Assembly: GCA_002270565.1 (NCBI GenBank)
Contig: NQMI01000039.1
Coordinates: 930 to 64,929 of the forward strand
From: Stenocarpella maydis
Lineage: Eukaryota > Ascomycota > Sordariomycetes > Diaporthales > Diaporthaceae
DNA length: 64,000 bases
Reading direction: 5' to 3'
Part shown: positions 36,120-47,832 of the stretch, piece after piece
How the letters are laid out: every line of letters begins with the position of its first letter
Position numbering within the stretch: position 1 is the stretch's first letter
Translations under genes and position numbers: made by a program
The notes under the pieces: generated by a model
Databases searched by the model: none
Told to the model about the DNA's origin: nothing
Seen by the model: only the letters and a program-made list of their open reading frames with translations

Positions 36120-37413
36120 GGCGGACAGGGCGATTTTAATTGAACTGTTGCACCAAGGAAACCACAAAATCTATGATCGAGGAAAATGTTTAGTAATATA
36201 GTCTATAAATGCATGGTTTGAAGATCCGCAGGGTAGAAAAGGCGACGTCTCCAATGAGGTGCCATGGTCATGTATTTATACGCGGGTGACTGGACCATTG
36301 ACGACGGTTCGCGCATGACTCCGTATCTAGAGGCATAAGAAAGGCGACACATGGCCGGCAAAGACGGTCCATCCCCGGTCGAGGCCCTCGGATTAAACTC
36401 AGGCTGGTCATCATCCGTAGTCGAGGAACTCGTAGTCAACGGCGCACAAGCTCGGTACTACATATGCACTCCACGCCGCTAACCCATGGGGAAGTGTCCA
36501 CTCCCTCACTTTTGACTCGATCTGGGTGATTCCGGCCCGCAATCGCTGTGCAGATCATAGCAATTTCAGACGCGGGGGTTCGGACTGCCGAAGAGAGGAA
36601 GCCGATTTTTTGACCCAGTGTGGGCTGCCCGCACAGATACAACAATGGTTGAAGGGCTTGAAGATGCCTCAGCCATTCCCATGGTGGACCGGAGACACGA
36701 GAATCGGTGAATGCAATCAATGCCGGAAGTGTAGCAGCGGATAGCCACAAAATTGGACCCCAATTATCTCGATGTCATTGACCCTCCCGTGCGTCTTCCG
36801 TTGGAGCGTCTCCACAGGGTAGAAGTTGTCAGCGACGGCTTGCAGGCCATGTGAAGCAAGGAAAGGGACCATATCCTTTGCAGCTGCTATTAACAGCTTC
36901 GACCTTGTCAACCCCTCAGCTCGTACCTGCAGCAGCACTTGTGCATTCCCATTTGGACATGATTGCTTGCTGTTCCCAATATCCACGCCTTGTAGAGCCG
37001 GCATTATCATCCCAACCCGCGATCATGACGAGCTTTGAAGGGGGCGGTTGAGGAAAGGGAAACCCCTGGAGCAGTAGTTAAGGCCAGATCCTCAGCTCAT
37101 GGGGCTCTAAGAGTTGACGATCTGGCATCGCAGGCCTGGGCTGCAGGCTGGTTGCTAAGCGAGCGATGTCAGTATTTCATTGACACCTTGGTATCGATGC
37201 ACACTCACCGTCAATCGCCAGACAATGTACCTCTGTTTGACCATTCCCTGGCCGGTAAGTTGCGGAGCCGTCCCTACTACCGTGCTGTTTGTAGACGATC
37301 GAATCGCATGCCCTCCGAAGCATGAAAGCCATTGTGGCGCGGAGCACGGCGAGAAGTTCCCAAGCACAGCAGGAAACACGCCAGTGGGGTGCATCCTTCG
37401 CACTGCTGCATTC
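36120..37413. other. Intergenic between transporter and psf3
   Basis: About 1.3 kb containing the transporter promoter and the psf3 3' end. Several short open frames on both strands show no recognisable protein. I see no gene. Confidence 0.45.
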
Positions 37414-38086
37414 TCAGTGCTTCTTGACATTCTCCATCCACTGCTTAGCCATTTTCGTCCCGTCATGCGCCTTGCGGTGCAGCGCCCTCTCCCACTCGTC
37501 CAAGCCCCGGAGGAACTCGCCGTCCACGCCAACGCCGAGGTTGCTCCCGTCCTCCTTGCCGCTGGCGCCGCCCGTCTTCCTGGCGTGCAGCGCGAGGTCT
37601 GCGGCTCGCGTGACAAAGGTCTTGCGCAGGACGCCGTTGAGCTCCCTCTCCTCGAACAGGTCCATGAGGCGCGTCGCAAGGCCATAGAAGTGGGTGCTCT
37701 GGTCGCGCAACGGCACGGCGCGCGGGTCGGCCTTGAGGGCCTGGACAACCTCGTCCGAGAGGGCGCGCGGCAGGGACAGGTTGACAAAGGACTTGGCGTC
37801 TTCATCCACGGCGCTGCCGGAGGTGTTGGCGAGGGCGAGCATCTCAGCGAGCCAGAGGGGCAGGGCCAGCTTGGCGCCGGTTTTGAGGGGGAGGCCGGGG
37901 CTGTTGTCGAGGTGGCCTAGGTCGGGGATTTCAAAGTTGAACTCGCAGGGGATTTTCTAGGGAGTGGTGATGCGTCAGCAAGCCGCACCGTTTGGGAGAT
38001 TAATTGTCCACAGTCATTCCCAGACAAGATGGCTGATGTCGTACCTCTGCGTCCGTGAGGATCGCGTCGATGTCGTAGTAGGACAT
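37414..38086 (-). CDS. psf3: GINS complex subunit Psf3
   Basis: Exon 1 is 38086-38045 (MSYYDIDAILTDAE) and exon 2 is 37956-37414. The 88-nt intron (GTACGA, CTGAC branch, CTAG end) joins in phase to KIPCEF, giving 194 aa. The YYDIDAIL start, the LDNSPGLPLKTGAKLALPLW block and the all-helical A domain with HFYGLATRLMDLF are typical of Psf3. Psf3 pairs with Sld5, Psf1 and Psf2 in GINS, which joins Cdc45 and MCM2-7 as the replicative helicase in the nucleus. The gene is divergent from the Mn superoxide dismutase gene; the 4.4 kb between them is mostly a transposon. Confidence 0.9.
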
Positions 38087-38398
38087 TTTGGAGGCCGAGT
38101 ATATATGTCCTGGACACTCAATATTCGAGCATAGACCTTCGATTGGCCACTGGATTTCCCTGGATTCGAATCGGGGCAGGGCGTGGGCAAAGTGGTGGTG
38201 ATGTTTGTGTTTTGGGCCCAGGCAGGATATTTGCATGTGAACGCGGTTCTGGAAAATGCGAGCGAAGACGCGGCTGTGGGGGCTCTCCGGACAACCCGGA
38301 CGGCAGTGGGGGGGTGTGGGTGACAAGGCCAATTGCTTGGTTGCTTGGGGTGAGAGCTCTTGCGGTGCAAGCACAGTGAGAGCAGGCTGCAGGCACAA

Positions 38399-38508
38399 AA
38401 AAACGAGAGTACCCACCTGCTAAATTAGCATTTGCAGCACGTGCCACTAAAATTTGGCTGGGCGGTTAGGAAACGTACAATTCTCGCCGGAACAACCACA
38501 TCAATGTC
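38399..38508 (+). repeat. Left terminal inverted repeat of mariner-type element
   Basis: This arm pairs with 42155-42271. Differences are a few transitions plus length variation in a C/G run. It starts 313 bases upstream of the psf3 start codon. Confidence 0.85.
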
Positions 38509-38734
38509 GAAAAAAACGTACTGATTACCCAAGGGAGATCAATACTGTATGGTGAACTCTAGCCCATCCCGTGAAGGCTACAACCCCCTTCCTGCATAGA
38601 ACGTTAGCCCAGCAACTTATAATAATGTGTTCCGACTGCCTGTTAACCCGGCCTACATGCTTACCCTATAAAACCCCCTCTAGAAGCTGAATTGTATGGT
38701 TTTCTGATGATAATGCTATGCTACCTAAGCAGGC

Positions 38735-40528
38735 ATGTGCTTGGAAGCTAACGGCAAAGCAACTGAAGCCTAGCAGACTGCTTGGAAGTGCTTATGGGCA
38801 GCCTTGAAGACCAGCCGGGATAAGTTAACTGCGGCAGAATGTGTGGCTTAGAGGGTGTGAGAGAATACTGCTGAAGTTAATAATGATATACCTGGTGATG
38901 AGGAAAATGAGGACTAACCAGAAGCTGCTGAAGCTGAGGATTCCGCCCCTGATGTGGAATTCCCGGCAGATAATGTTGGTGATGATATTGAGCTGCTCGG
39001 AAGTTGCTTATGGTAGGCGCCCCTGGGTAAAGTGCTTCTGACTTTGACTATTAAGATTACTGGTTAGAAGACTAGTTCTTGCCCTTTATAAGCTGAATAT
39101 TGCTTTATATAACTTGATGATAAATACCAGGGCCTAGAGATTATGAGGATTATGGGCGAATATGAGGTGTTAATGTTAGATCGGGTTGAGGCTAGCTTTA
39201 AGGATAACCCAGGTGCTGTGATTGATTTGAGAGAGGTCTTTGTTGAGGCTGGTTGGGTTGCAGGTTAGAAGTCTAATGTGTGTTGGTTAGAAATGTATAG
39301 AAAGGGTTAAGATGGGGTAATTGGAGTACTTGACTATGAGAATCTTATAGATACGCTCTTTGAGGTTAAGGGACTGTTCTTTCTCAGGTTTACCCATACC
39401 TATAGGGTCACCTTGCCGCCGCTAGCATTACAAACGCCTATATTATGGGGCAGTCGGCTAGTAGGGCGGCTACCAATTGAGGTCTTCCGGCTATCCCCTA
39501 TCGGTTGGCTAGTGGCTGCCCCTAAGGACAGCTTCCCAGCAGTTAGACTAGCAATGAGTGTTGCAACGCCCAGCAGAAGCCCGGTCCCTAGGAATCCTCA
39601 GGCTGGGTTAGTTATCGCTCATTAACTAGCTGCGATGGGAGAAGAATGTGCTCCTATGTGGGTTATGTATTAGCAGTTGATTGAGCTATGGCAGTGCAAG
39701 TTGGGGGCTTGTTGTAATGCTAATTGTTGCTATAGGGATAAGGGGGATGCCCTCTAGCAGTGGTGTTTTGTTAAGAATGATGGCATATATATAAGCGTGT
39801 TGGATAAGGATATGAGAGACTGGGCAGATGTAATTGCGGTAGATGAAGTTGCATTGTGGAGGCTATTGGAAGTTGTTTTCGACTGCTGGAAGGCTTAAGC
39901 TGAAGCTGATGAGGAGTCTGATGATGATGGAGTTAGCTTAGTCCCTCTTAGGAAGAAGTAGAGGAAGCAGAAGCAGAAGTAGAGGGAAAGTGGTGTTAAT
40001 GTAGTGGTTAACCCATTGTTTAATGTTAACTTGCCTGGGGCTGGGTATGGCTAAGCAGCCTTAATGGGGCTACTATTGTTGTTACTAGCACCTGTTTCTT
40101 CTTATGGGTTTGATGGGCTTCCGCGCCTACTAATGCTGGCACTAGCGATAATGATGTTACCAGGGAGCCCACTATGGAGGCAGAGGCTTCTGGTAGTGCT
40201 ATTGTTGTTGCTGCTACGGGTTGATGGGGATGAGAAAGTCTTGTATTGAGAATTCATACTGTAAGTGCTTTAGATGTACTTTCGGAGCTTGTTAGAGAGA
40301 GTGCAGCTTAAATGACTTCTGAAGGTTATGAAGTAGGAAGGACTTAACCTTTGTGGGCTTTATGGGAAGGAGGATATGTGGTTTGCTGAGTAGGGATTGC
40401 AAGCTATTTTGCTGGTTAGAATGCTAGTTAAGCTGTACTTGAAGGGGAAGGAGGACTTTACTAGTTTCTTCGATAGTGATGATGAGGAGGAGGACTTGCT
40501 GCTATAGCAGGGGCTGTTAGACAGTTAA
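38735..40528 (+). pseudogene. Second gene of the mariner-type element, unknown function
   Basis: One frame can be followed from about 38735 to TAA at 40526-40528, roughly 597 codons, interrupted by many TAG/TAA and a few TGA, mostly at positions where Gln (CAG/CAA) is expected. Visible parts: acidic N-terminal segment (GDEENED, EAAEAEDSAPDVEF), a middle part with LEIMRIMGEYEVLMLDRVEA and YENLIDTLFEVKGLFF, a Cys-rich patch (CKLGACCNANCCY), basic KK-RKQKQK, and an acidic tail (FFDSDDEEEDLLL). A hydrophobic stretch at 40064-40220 may reflect a local frame change. I recognise no domain. Its place between the inverted repeats suggests it was carried by the element. Confidence 0.6.
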
Positions 40529-41004
40529 TGAGTTGACCGCCAGGCAGAAATTGAGAGTATGTATCCTATGAAGCCTGTGAGGGTTACCTGACTGACTGAT
40601 TAGCTTTGTCTAACGCTGGGCCTTGTGATTAGGTTAAATACTTAACTGAAGGGTTAGAAGCCCGCTATTGTGGCCTCCCTGGTCTGCTGGGTTGAAGGAA
40701 GCGTTTGATAAGTTGCTAGAGGACTTTCTGAGTGAGGAAAGTGGTAATTAGGTATGTAGGAAGTTGTGATTAATGATAAGAAGCAGTCTGAAGGAGGAAA
40801 ATTGTTTATTTTAAGCAAATATAGTGTGTTTAGGTGCCTTCTGTAGGGCACTAAATTGACTAAGTGTTTTTGCCTATAGTAAGGCACTAATTCGTTTGCG
40901 TTAACCCCTAGCTACCAAACCAACTAGTTAATTTGCACAAAATACTCCTTAACTAATGTAATAACACTCAATGAGAACTCTCTTAATTCTCGTCCCTATG
41001 ACTT

Positions 41005-42110
41005 CTAACTGATACTATTGTGTCTGCCTCGTTTTGCTCTTTCTTCTGGTACCCGTGTGTGGCGGAAATGTCCCTGGATGGCTGAAACCCTCGACCCGAC
41101 CTTCCAGGCATAAGAATATAGGAATTGCGCAAATTGCTTGTCTGAGTTATAGTCAGATGCCTTGTACTGGTACTGATGATGTAAATAGCGCTTTAGATTA
41201 CTAAAATACGCCTTAATTGGGTTGAAATTAGGTGAATATGGCGGTAGGTACTTAAGCTTTACGCCTGTCTGGCTAACTGCCTTATAGATCTCGTTACTAT
41301 GGTGCTAGGAAGCATTATTTATTACGAGAATCGACCTTCGGCCTGGGTATGGGTATATCTTTGGTAATATGCTTTCCTGTAACTACTGGAGGAAAAACTC
41401 TTTCGTTGTATGCCTCTTGTATATTGTGGCGGCAAGTAAGCTGTTAACCGTGATTGCTGGGAGGATATGGTAGCGAGTGCCTCGTTTGAGAAGACTTTCT
41501 ACTTGTGGAGTATACTTATGAGGCGCCTAGCCAGTCCTTCTGGCACTATCCCGCTTATTGAGACCTGATTTGTTGAGGAAAATAAATATATCAATTATAT
41601 GGTACCGCTGGTTTACCCACTAGAGGTAGTGGTTACGGAGACCCTCATCGCGCTGGCGGGCCAGTATATATATCCATTTATTACTCTACTTGCAACTCCT
41701 TAGGGCGTTGCCTATTGTCTTCGTGGTGATGTTGATTTGGAACTATTCAGCAAGGAAATACTGCATTTTGTTAAGATAGAGGTTTGGTTTAATAAGCAGA
41801 AGATCCTTGAGCTCCTATCTTATATAATTTATATGTTAGTTGAGCTCTATGGCTTTATCTGAGGAAAGTATGCTGATAAACCTCTAGGGCCTATTGCTCC
41901 AGCTTAACTGCGTTTGATGGCGATAGCGATAGTATGCTTAGGACGACTGTTTTGCTGGTGGCAACCTTCTGATGATATTTCTTAACTATCGTATGGCTTA
42001 GCCGGAACTCGGCTTTGAGCTATTTGTTAGGTGGCGCTGGGTTAGAGTGTAAATAAAACTCTAACTGCTGGAGTTTAGTAGCAGTTAGGTGATGGCGAGA
42101 TATTGTTAAA
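41005..42110 (-). pseudogene. Tc1/mariner (DDE_3-type) transposase remnant
   Basis: Minus-strand remains of a DDE transposase: helix-turn-helix end LKDLLLIKPNLYLNKMQYFL, TIGNALRSCKWSNK, then the catalytic domain with FLNKSGLNKRDSARRTG (family FLDESG), ILVINNAS-HHS (family IDNASxHH), and YLPPYSPNFNPIKAYFSNLK (family SPxLNPIE). So all three catalytic acids are changed: Asp to Asn, Asp to Asn, Glu to Lys. Several TAG codons interrupt it. The reading frame ends at a TAG at 41005-41007. The N-terminal limit is approximate. Confidence 0.8.
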
Positions 42111-42154
42111 CTCTTGCAATTGCCTATTTAGGGGCGTTGGCGATGATGATAACG

Positions 42155-42271
42155 ACGTCGTTGATTTGGTTGTTCCGGCGAGAATTGTATGTTTCCTGAC
42201 CGCCCAGCCAAATTTTGGTGGCACGTGCGGCAAATGCTAATTTAGCCAGGGGGGGGGTAACTCTCGTTTTT
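42155..42271 (-). repeat. Right terminal inverted repeat of mariner-type element
   Basis: This is the inverted partner of 38399-38508, ending in a run of G9 next to TAACTCTCG. It ends 270 bases upstream of the sod-2 start codon, inside the likely promoter. Confidence 0.85.
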
Positions 42272-42541
42272 CCGAGACAGCGAAGCTCCAGGCTCACACT
42301 AGCTCCCGAGTTTGAGAGCTGAGAGGGCTCCGAGCCGGTCGACCAAACGGCTTGACATCACCAGCACTGGACCACTGCTCTTACTTATTAATTCCTCTCT
42401 CAGACCTCGACTGACCTCCTTACCCCCTGCGACTCTCTCTACCAGGTTCGTATACGCTCTACCTCGACCAGATCCAGCTGCTATAGTCCGATTGGTCTTT
42501 ACACCCTCACAAACTCAACACTCAACACACACTGCTACAAA

Positions 42542-43406
42542 ATGTCGGCCACCCTCCTCCGATCGACTCCCGCCCTGCGCGGTGCTCTGCGATCTCAAGC
42601 TGCAAGGCCTGTCATGGGCATGGCCAGCACCCAGTTCGTCCGCGGCAAGGCTACTCTTCCCGACCTCTCCTGTAAGTCGACTTGGTGCCTTGCCCCTCCC
42701 GGTGTCTCTCGGTCCTCGCAGCTCTCCCTCGGCACCGGTATGCTAACATCCTCTCGATCCCGGCAGACGACTATGGCGCACTCGAGCCTCACATATCAGG
42801 CCAGATCATGGAGCTGCATCACTCTAAGCACCACCAGACCTACGTCAACGGCCTCAACAGTGCTCTCGAGACCCTCGGCGAGGCTGAGGCCAAGGGCGAC
42901 TCCTCCAAGGCCGCCAGCGTCGCGCCCCTCCTCAACTTCCACGGCGGCGGACACATCAACCACTCCCTGTTCTGGGAGAATCTGGCACCCGCCAACAAGG
43001 ACGGTGGCGGTGAGCCAGAGGGAGAGCTCAAGGTACGTGCATTTGAAGAACCATGCTGGCCCCTCTGCGCAGGCAGCATGCTGACGCGCATTGCCCACCA
43101 CAGAAAGCCATCGAACGCGACTTCGGCTCCTACTCCACCCTCGTCAAGCAGACGAACGCCGCACTTGCCGGTATCCAGGGCAGCGGCTGGGCCTGGATCG
43201 CCAAGGACAAGGAGACGGGCACCCTGAGCCTCGTCACTCGCGCGAACCAGGACCCCGTCACCGGCAACCTGGTGCCCCTCTTGGGCATCGACGCATGGGA
43301 GCACGCCTACTACCTGCAGTACCAGAACCGCAAGGCCGAGTACTTCAGCGCCATCTGGAACGTCATCAACTGGAAGACCGTGGCCAAGAGGTTCGGCCAG
43401 GCTTAA
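42542..43406 (+). CDS. sod-2: Mitochondrial Mn superoxide dismutase, 3 exons
   Basis: Exons 42542-42671, 42767-43032 and 43104-43406; introns of 95 nt (CTAAC branch) and 71 nt (CTGAC branch). The product is 232 aa. The N-terminal 35 or so residues are Arg/Ala/Ser-rich without acids, a matrix-targeting presequence. Metal ligands: H61 in LHHSKHH, H109 in GGGHINHS, D195 and H199 in DAWEHAYY. Gln181 (NQDP) marks the Mn type rather than Fe. It converts superoxide to peroxide and oxygen in the mitochondrial matrix. The gene is intact, and its upstream DNA beyond about 270 bp is replaced by the transposon. Confidence 0.95.
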
Positions 43407-46400
43407 GGGGTCTGACTAAAGGTGCAGAGCAGGATTGAGCGTGGTTCCCGGATGGACGATAATAGCATTGGCCTGTGTATAATCTTGTCTGGCTAGGCAG
43501 CGTCAATTTTTAGCGACCCATAACGGCCAATTTTACCGTCAGGGTTCTAGGACGGACATATAGATCGTATCTGATGCAGTACACACGAGTAACGCCTAAT
43601 AGGAGTGAGATACACAGTAGAACTGTATGATGATAACCGGGAAAGATTTCCCCGCCCTGACATCTACCATTCCATCGCACTGGTTGCACTTATAACTTGT
43701 CGTTCCTTGGGCGCAAGGCTTTCCAACAAGTCAACACGACTGACCGGATCTTCTAGAGTCTGCCTCTTCCAACTCTGATATGCGAGGAGCATAGGAATTC
43801 CCGGATCTCATCGTACTTTTCCTGCTGCTGAGGAGTAGTCGCCACTGCCCGACGAGCGTCTCATTCGTAAAGTACACGGAAGTCTCATCTCAACGGAGTA
43901 CGACTGTCTATCTAAGTCACCCGATTTCTCATCACCCCTTGTGCATAATCATGGTAAGATGGTCCGCATATCGTCTATCTGGGGCGCCCATAAAATTGAA
44001 GGCTACTGGTTTAGGGTGAGCCGTAGAATTGCCATCGCATTTACATAAGTGTCGTTCTCTATTATCTAGGATATCATGAGGCCTTTACGACAAACAGGTC
44101 TGAGTATTTGGTGACCCGCTGCGAAATTAAGAAGCAAGCCTGGTGTTCGAGTGATACAGGTCCTCCTTGACCCCAATGGGCCCACAAAAGTGTCTCCTGG
44201 ACAGAACGCTTTTTCTTACCCTGGCTAACAGCACGCTGAAAAGCGATTTATGTATCGATAATCTTGGTGTGTAGGCCGGCCATACTGAAGGCCAGCCTGT
44301 CTTCGAACGCTGAGAAGATCATTGGTTCCGCCGAGCAAAATCACCTGGACACCTTAGGCCAACTACCAATAAGTGACACTTTGTTCCATTAAGAACCCAG
44401 ACTTTGCCTCTAAGCCACCAGACTAGGTAGGTATGTGGTTGTTGATTGAAACACAGTGCATGTGCAAAAAGATCCACCACAGCCAGTTGAACTCGTAGGG
44501 CATCCGCCGGAGGCAATGAGGCTTTTATGACATACTCCAGGGCCGTTTCGCCCGCGGTATTCAAGAACTCAAAATGTTTCCGTTTTCCTACCAAGAGTTC
44601 GAGCAACTCCAAAGCTTCGCATCGACCTTAAAAATACGTTAATCACGGTTGATACTTCCGCAGGACCAGGTCCGTGGCACACCGTTCGCGAAAACGCACC
44701 CTGAGGAAGCCGCTGAAAGAAGCCCAGATCACCTCATTGTCTTCTCAACGGTTATAATAAGGCCCAGAACGAAGTTTCCGCATAGATTCGGAGGATATGT
44801 GTGCCAATGGCCTCGTACCTATTTGTTTTGGGCCAGGATCGACGGGGTCTTGGAATCACGCTTTCATATCATTTCCCCCCGCGCCCTGTATATCCGCGTG
44901 AGCGATGCGGAGCGCATTCAGTCCGCAGCTTGAGGACTTGCCGCATCTCTAGACGGTATCGGCTGTCAGCTCAGTCTACTGCGCCGGATGTGCGAACCAC
45001 GGCGAGGGGTCAGGGGCGCCACCTTAGCTGCTTTCTGCCAGCAAATATTTATGAGTTCGGAGGCATCCCTCATCGGCGTCTTTGGCTTCGATTCTCTGTC
45101 CCTGTGTCTCTGCTGTTATGCAGCCGCGAAGCTCTGGGAGCATAAATGAACTGGGATCCGCCAAGGGGCTAAGCGCTAGGTTTTTAAGCGTTTATAATTG
45201 TATAAGGGGACCACTATAATTCTTTTTTTAAGGGAATTATGCTTGGATTAAAAACTAAACCAGCTACGATGATGTTAAATCGTAATGGTAACCATTTGAG
45301 GCGATGTGGAAGGTTTGTTACCGAGTAGATACACTGTTGGGGCGCTGGGCTCCCTACTTGAAGAACCACCCCTTCTGTGGGTCGTGGTTGCCAAACGTAC
45401 ACAGATGGACACTGTGGTGGACACAATGGTTTGCACCACGATAGATAGAATCTTTTTTTCTTGGGTTGGGTTGCTATACGGGCCGCTAGCTGCAGTGCCG
45501 TACCAGGTCTAGCGGGCCCATCATGAGGCTTGCGTGGGTGCGCAACACGACTATGGCTTTTATGCCTTGGTAGAAGCACACATGTGCAAGACTTACGATA
45601 CTATGCAAGGCTTACCGGAATTCGGCTAAGATATAACCTCCAAGGTACCTATATCTTGTCCCTGACTCAGTTCTCTTCCCACTTTCAAGTCCATAAAGGT
45701 ATTGATGCGATCACGGAAATACGGAAATACGGAAATATGAGTAGCTTATAGCCATGTAAGGGAGAGAGGGTTGCGTGATTCTCCCGCCTAAGTTTTCATA
45801 AGCCTTGCATAGCATCTCAAGGGTTGTGCTGTGGTTACTCAAATTTATGAACAGCCCCAAGATCCCGCTACGTACTTAAATGCAATTGACGCAACACCAC
45901 CATTAGCCACAGTCGTGAAATCATAAACAAAGTTGCCTTCTCAGCAACCACGACGGCTACATATGTACTATCCTGGAATGCTTCTAAATACAAGCAGAAT
46001 TAGTAGATATAGACAGCGGCTAAGCAGCAAAGTAGTAGCGTATAAGAAGTATATTCGCGAGGATAGATACAACTGACCTTGGCCCCTTCCTCCTCGTCCT
46101 TCCTCACCTATGGAGTCTCCGCCTTTGCTTCTCCCTCGCCGCACGGAAGTAAGGCCCCTGATAGCGGGGTCATAATATCGGGCACGCCGCTGAGTGGTGG
46201 CATTATGGGTCCTGACAACCTCTTTGATTGGCTATCCTGGACGTCACTGACGACGACTCAAGTGCTACTAGCTGGTTTCGTTCTTAATCCGATCACAATA
46301 CTAGGTAACTTGGATATACTGAAAGACGGAACCACTGATAAGGTCCATTTCACTGGGGCGTAAACTCAATTTTTATTTAGAGTTTTTGGAACGGTGAATC

Positions 46401-46664
46401 TCATGATGTGATGCAAAGCGAGCTGCCTATCTCGTCCAAATCAGCTCTGAATTCTTCACGGAATCATGTAGTTTCGCCGGAGCCACTGGAACTATGCCTC
46501 AGTCGGTTGACAGTTATTCTGATTCAGTCCTGAATCCAGGTCAGATCACTGTTGTTAGTCTCGGAATCCCGCATACATAAATATGCGCTCTGATTCTGGC
46601 TTTCGAATCGTCCACCAACTTTTCAACCCATCTCCTGTCTCATTACGTCTCGAACCGTGAAAAC
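43407..46664. other. 3.3-kb stretch without a supportable gene
   Basis: Composition is intermediate. A minus-strand frame at 44612-44319 contains ETALEYVIKASLP, which faintly resembles an ankyrin-repeat helix, but it has no intact context. A frame at 46079-46363 lacks an ATG start. I assign no gene; relics of old genes are possible. Confidence 0.4.
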
Positions 46665-47832
46665 ATGAAGATTCCGCTCGTTCAAACCCTTGCCTTTGCA
46701 TCCTTCGGCAGTGCTCAGATAGCAGCTGACCCTCCCAATGGTGAACATTATTCGCCCATTCCACTCAACACCTTGTCTAGGAACTCGACGTCAGTCAATG
46801 TAGCACCCTATCAGACCAACACCTCACTCTACTATCTTGGCTACAAGGACGAGGACTGGTCACGGCCGTTTGTCAAATACTGGCAACCTGCCGAGGAGCA
46901 AATTTCCGACGAGTCACAAAAAGGCATCACTGAAAGCCCTTACGCCAGTTCATTGGGTAAGTTCTTAGCAAACAACATAATTACCTCTACTTACCTTTCA
47001 TAGTGTTCAAGCCACAAGAAGCCGCTCACTATCTAACGCAACCTGGATATCTGGCGTTGGAGAATGGCTGGGCCGTGAGTGATGATCAAAAGTTGATGAT
47101 AGCTGTTCGAACCGACATGAAAAATGGTACACTCACCATTCGGAAGGCCTTGAAATTTGAGGGTGCTAACTATCCAACAGTAACCGGAGATATGTATAAC
47201 TGGTGGTTTGGATGGCACTTGGTCGACCCTCAGAGGTATGTCTATTTACTCTTGTCCCGTTCTGCACACTCACTAAGACATATGCAGATACAAGTTATGG
47301 CACCCACTTGCTCATCAGTATGCCTATCGCGTCCCAAATACGCTCGACTGGAGTAACAAGACTCTACCTGAACGTTATATCGGATCATACTCCTGGATTG
47401 ATGAGTTCATTGGCAACTTCGCTACCAAACTAACGGTTAACTTTGTCGAACCTGCATCACTCGGGTTTAACACAAGCGCCTACGAGTCCCAAGGCATTGA
47501 AACCATTGTGATTGCGCATATTAGTACTGGTATGTAGAATAATCGGTAAAGGTTTTATCTTCCACTAACTGTTCAGGCCATACTACCAATGTCACCGGGA
47601 ACTCCTACCTTATGCATCAGATTCGCCGCAAGGATGATGGACAACGAGAGCTGCGATCCCGATTCTTCTTGGACGTGTTTGCAGAGACTATGGGCCATGA
47701 TCTTGCCGTTCATTGTGCCATTGAAATGACTCGTGAGTTTGATTTTCGTACAGATTTCACAGAGACTAATACAGAATAGATCTAACAACGTTCCTGCCCG
47801 AGTTGTATTCCGAGTTTAAGGATACTGTTTAA
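46665..47832 (+). CDS. Secreted DAPG-hydrolase (PhlG)-like protein, 5 exons
   Basis: Exons 46665-46956, 47004-47235, 47288-47529, 47577-47732 and 47780-47832 join in phase to 324 aa. The four introns are only 47-52 nt and have GT..AG ends. A signal peptide is likely (residues 1-18, ..GSAQIA), with several N-glycosylation sequons. Core motifs MYNWWFGWH (161-169), RYKLWHPLAH (175-184) and HCAIEMTH (301-308, H-x3-E) match the DAPG-hydrolase family, where His and Glu bind zinc; the bacterial PhlG enzyme cleaves the acetyl C-C bond of 2,4-diacetylphloroglucinol, and the family includes phloretin hydrolase. The fungal substrate is unknown. Codons are less GC-rich than in the core genes, and the gene sits alone beside AT-rich repeat DNA. 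Confidence 0.8.

Larger units (their letters stand above)
38399..42271. mobile_element. Tc1/mariner-type DNA transposon, 3.9 kb, decayed
   Basis: Terminal inverted repeats of about 110 bp (left about 38399-38508, right about 42155-42271) share CTAAATTAGCATTTG, GCACGTGCCAC, AAATTTGGCTGGGCGG and ATTCTCGCCGGAACAACCA. Both ends have TA next to GAGAG/CTCTC, consistent with a TA target duplication, though the outer limit is blurred because the flanks match too. Inside are a minus-strand DDE transposase relic and a plus-strand second gene, convergent with each other. At 3.9 kb it is about twice the size of ordinary one-gene fungal Tc1/mariner elements. Stops and lost catalytic residues mark it as inactive. 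Confidence 0.85.

Noticed and set aside
44319..44612. Possible ankyrin-repeat fragment on the minus strand
   Set aside because: Only one short helix-like segment (GETALEYVIKA) is suggestive. No repeat series, splice structure or start was found.
46079..46363. 94-aa plus-strand open frame upstream of the hydrolase gene
   Set aside because: It has no ATG start and no recognisable motif, and lies in the likely promoter region of the hydrolase gene.
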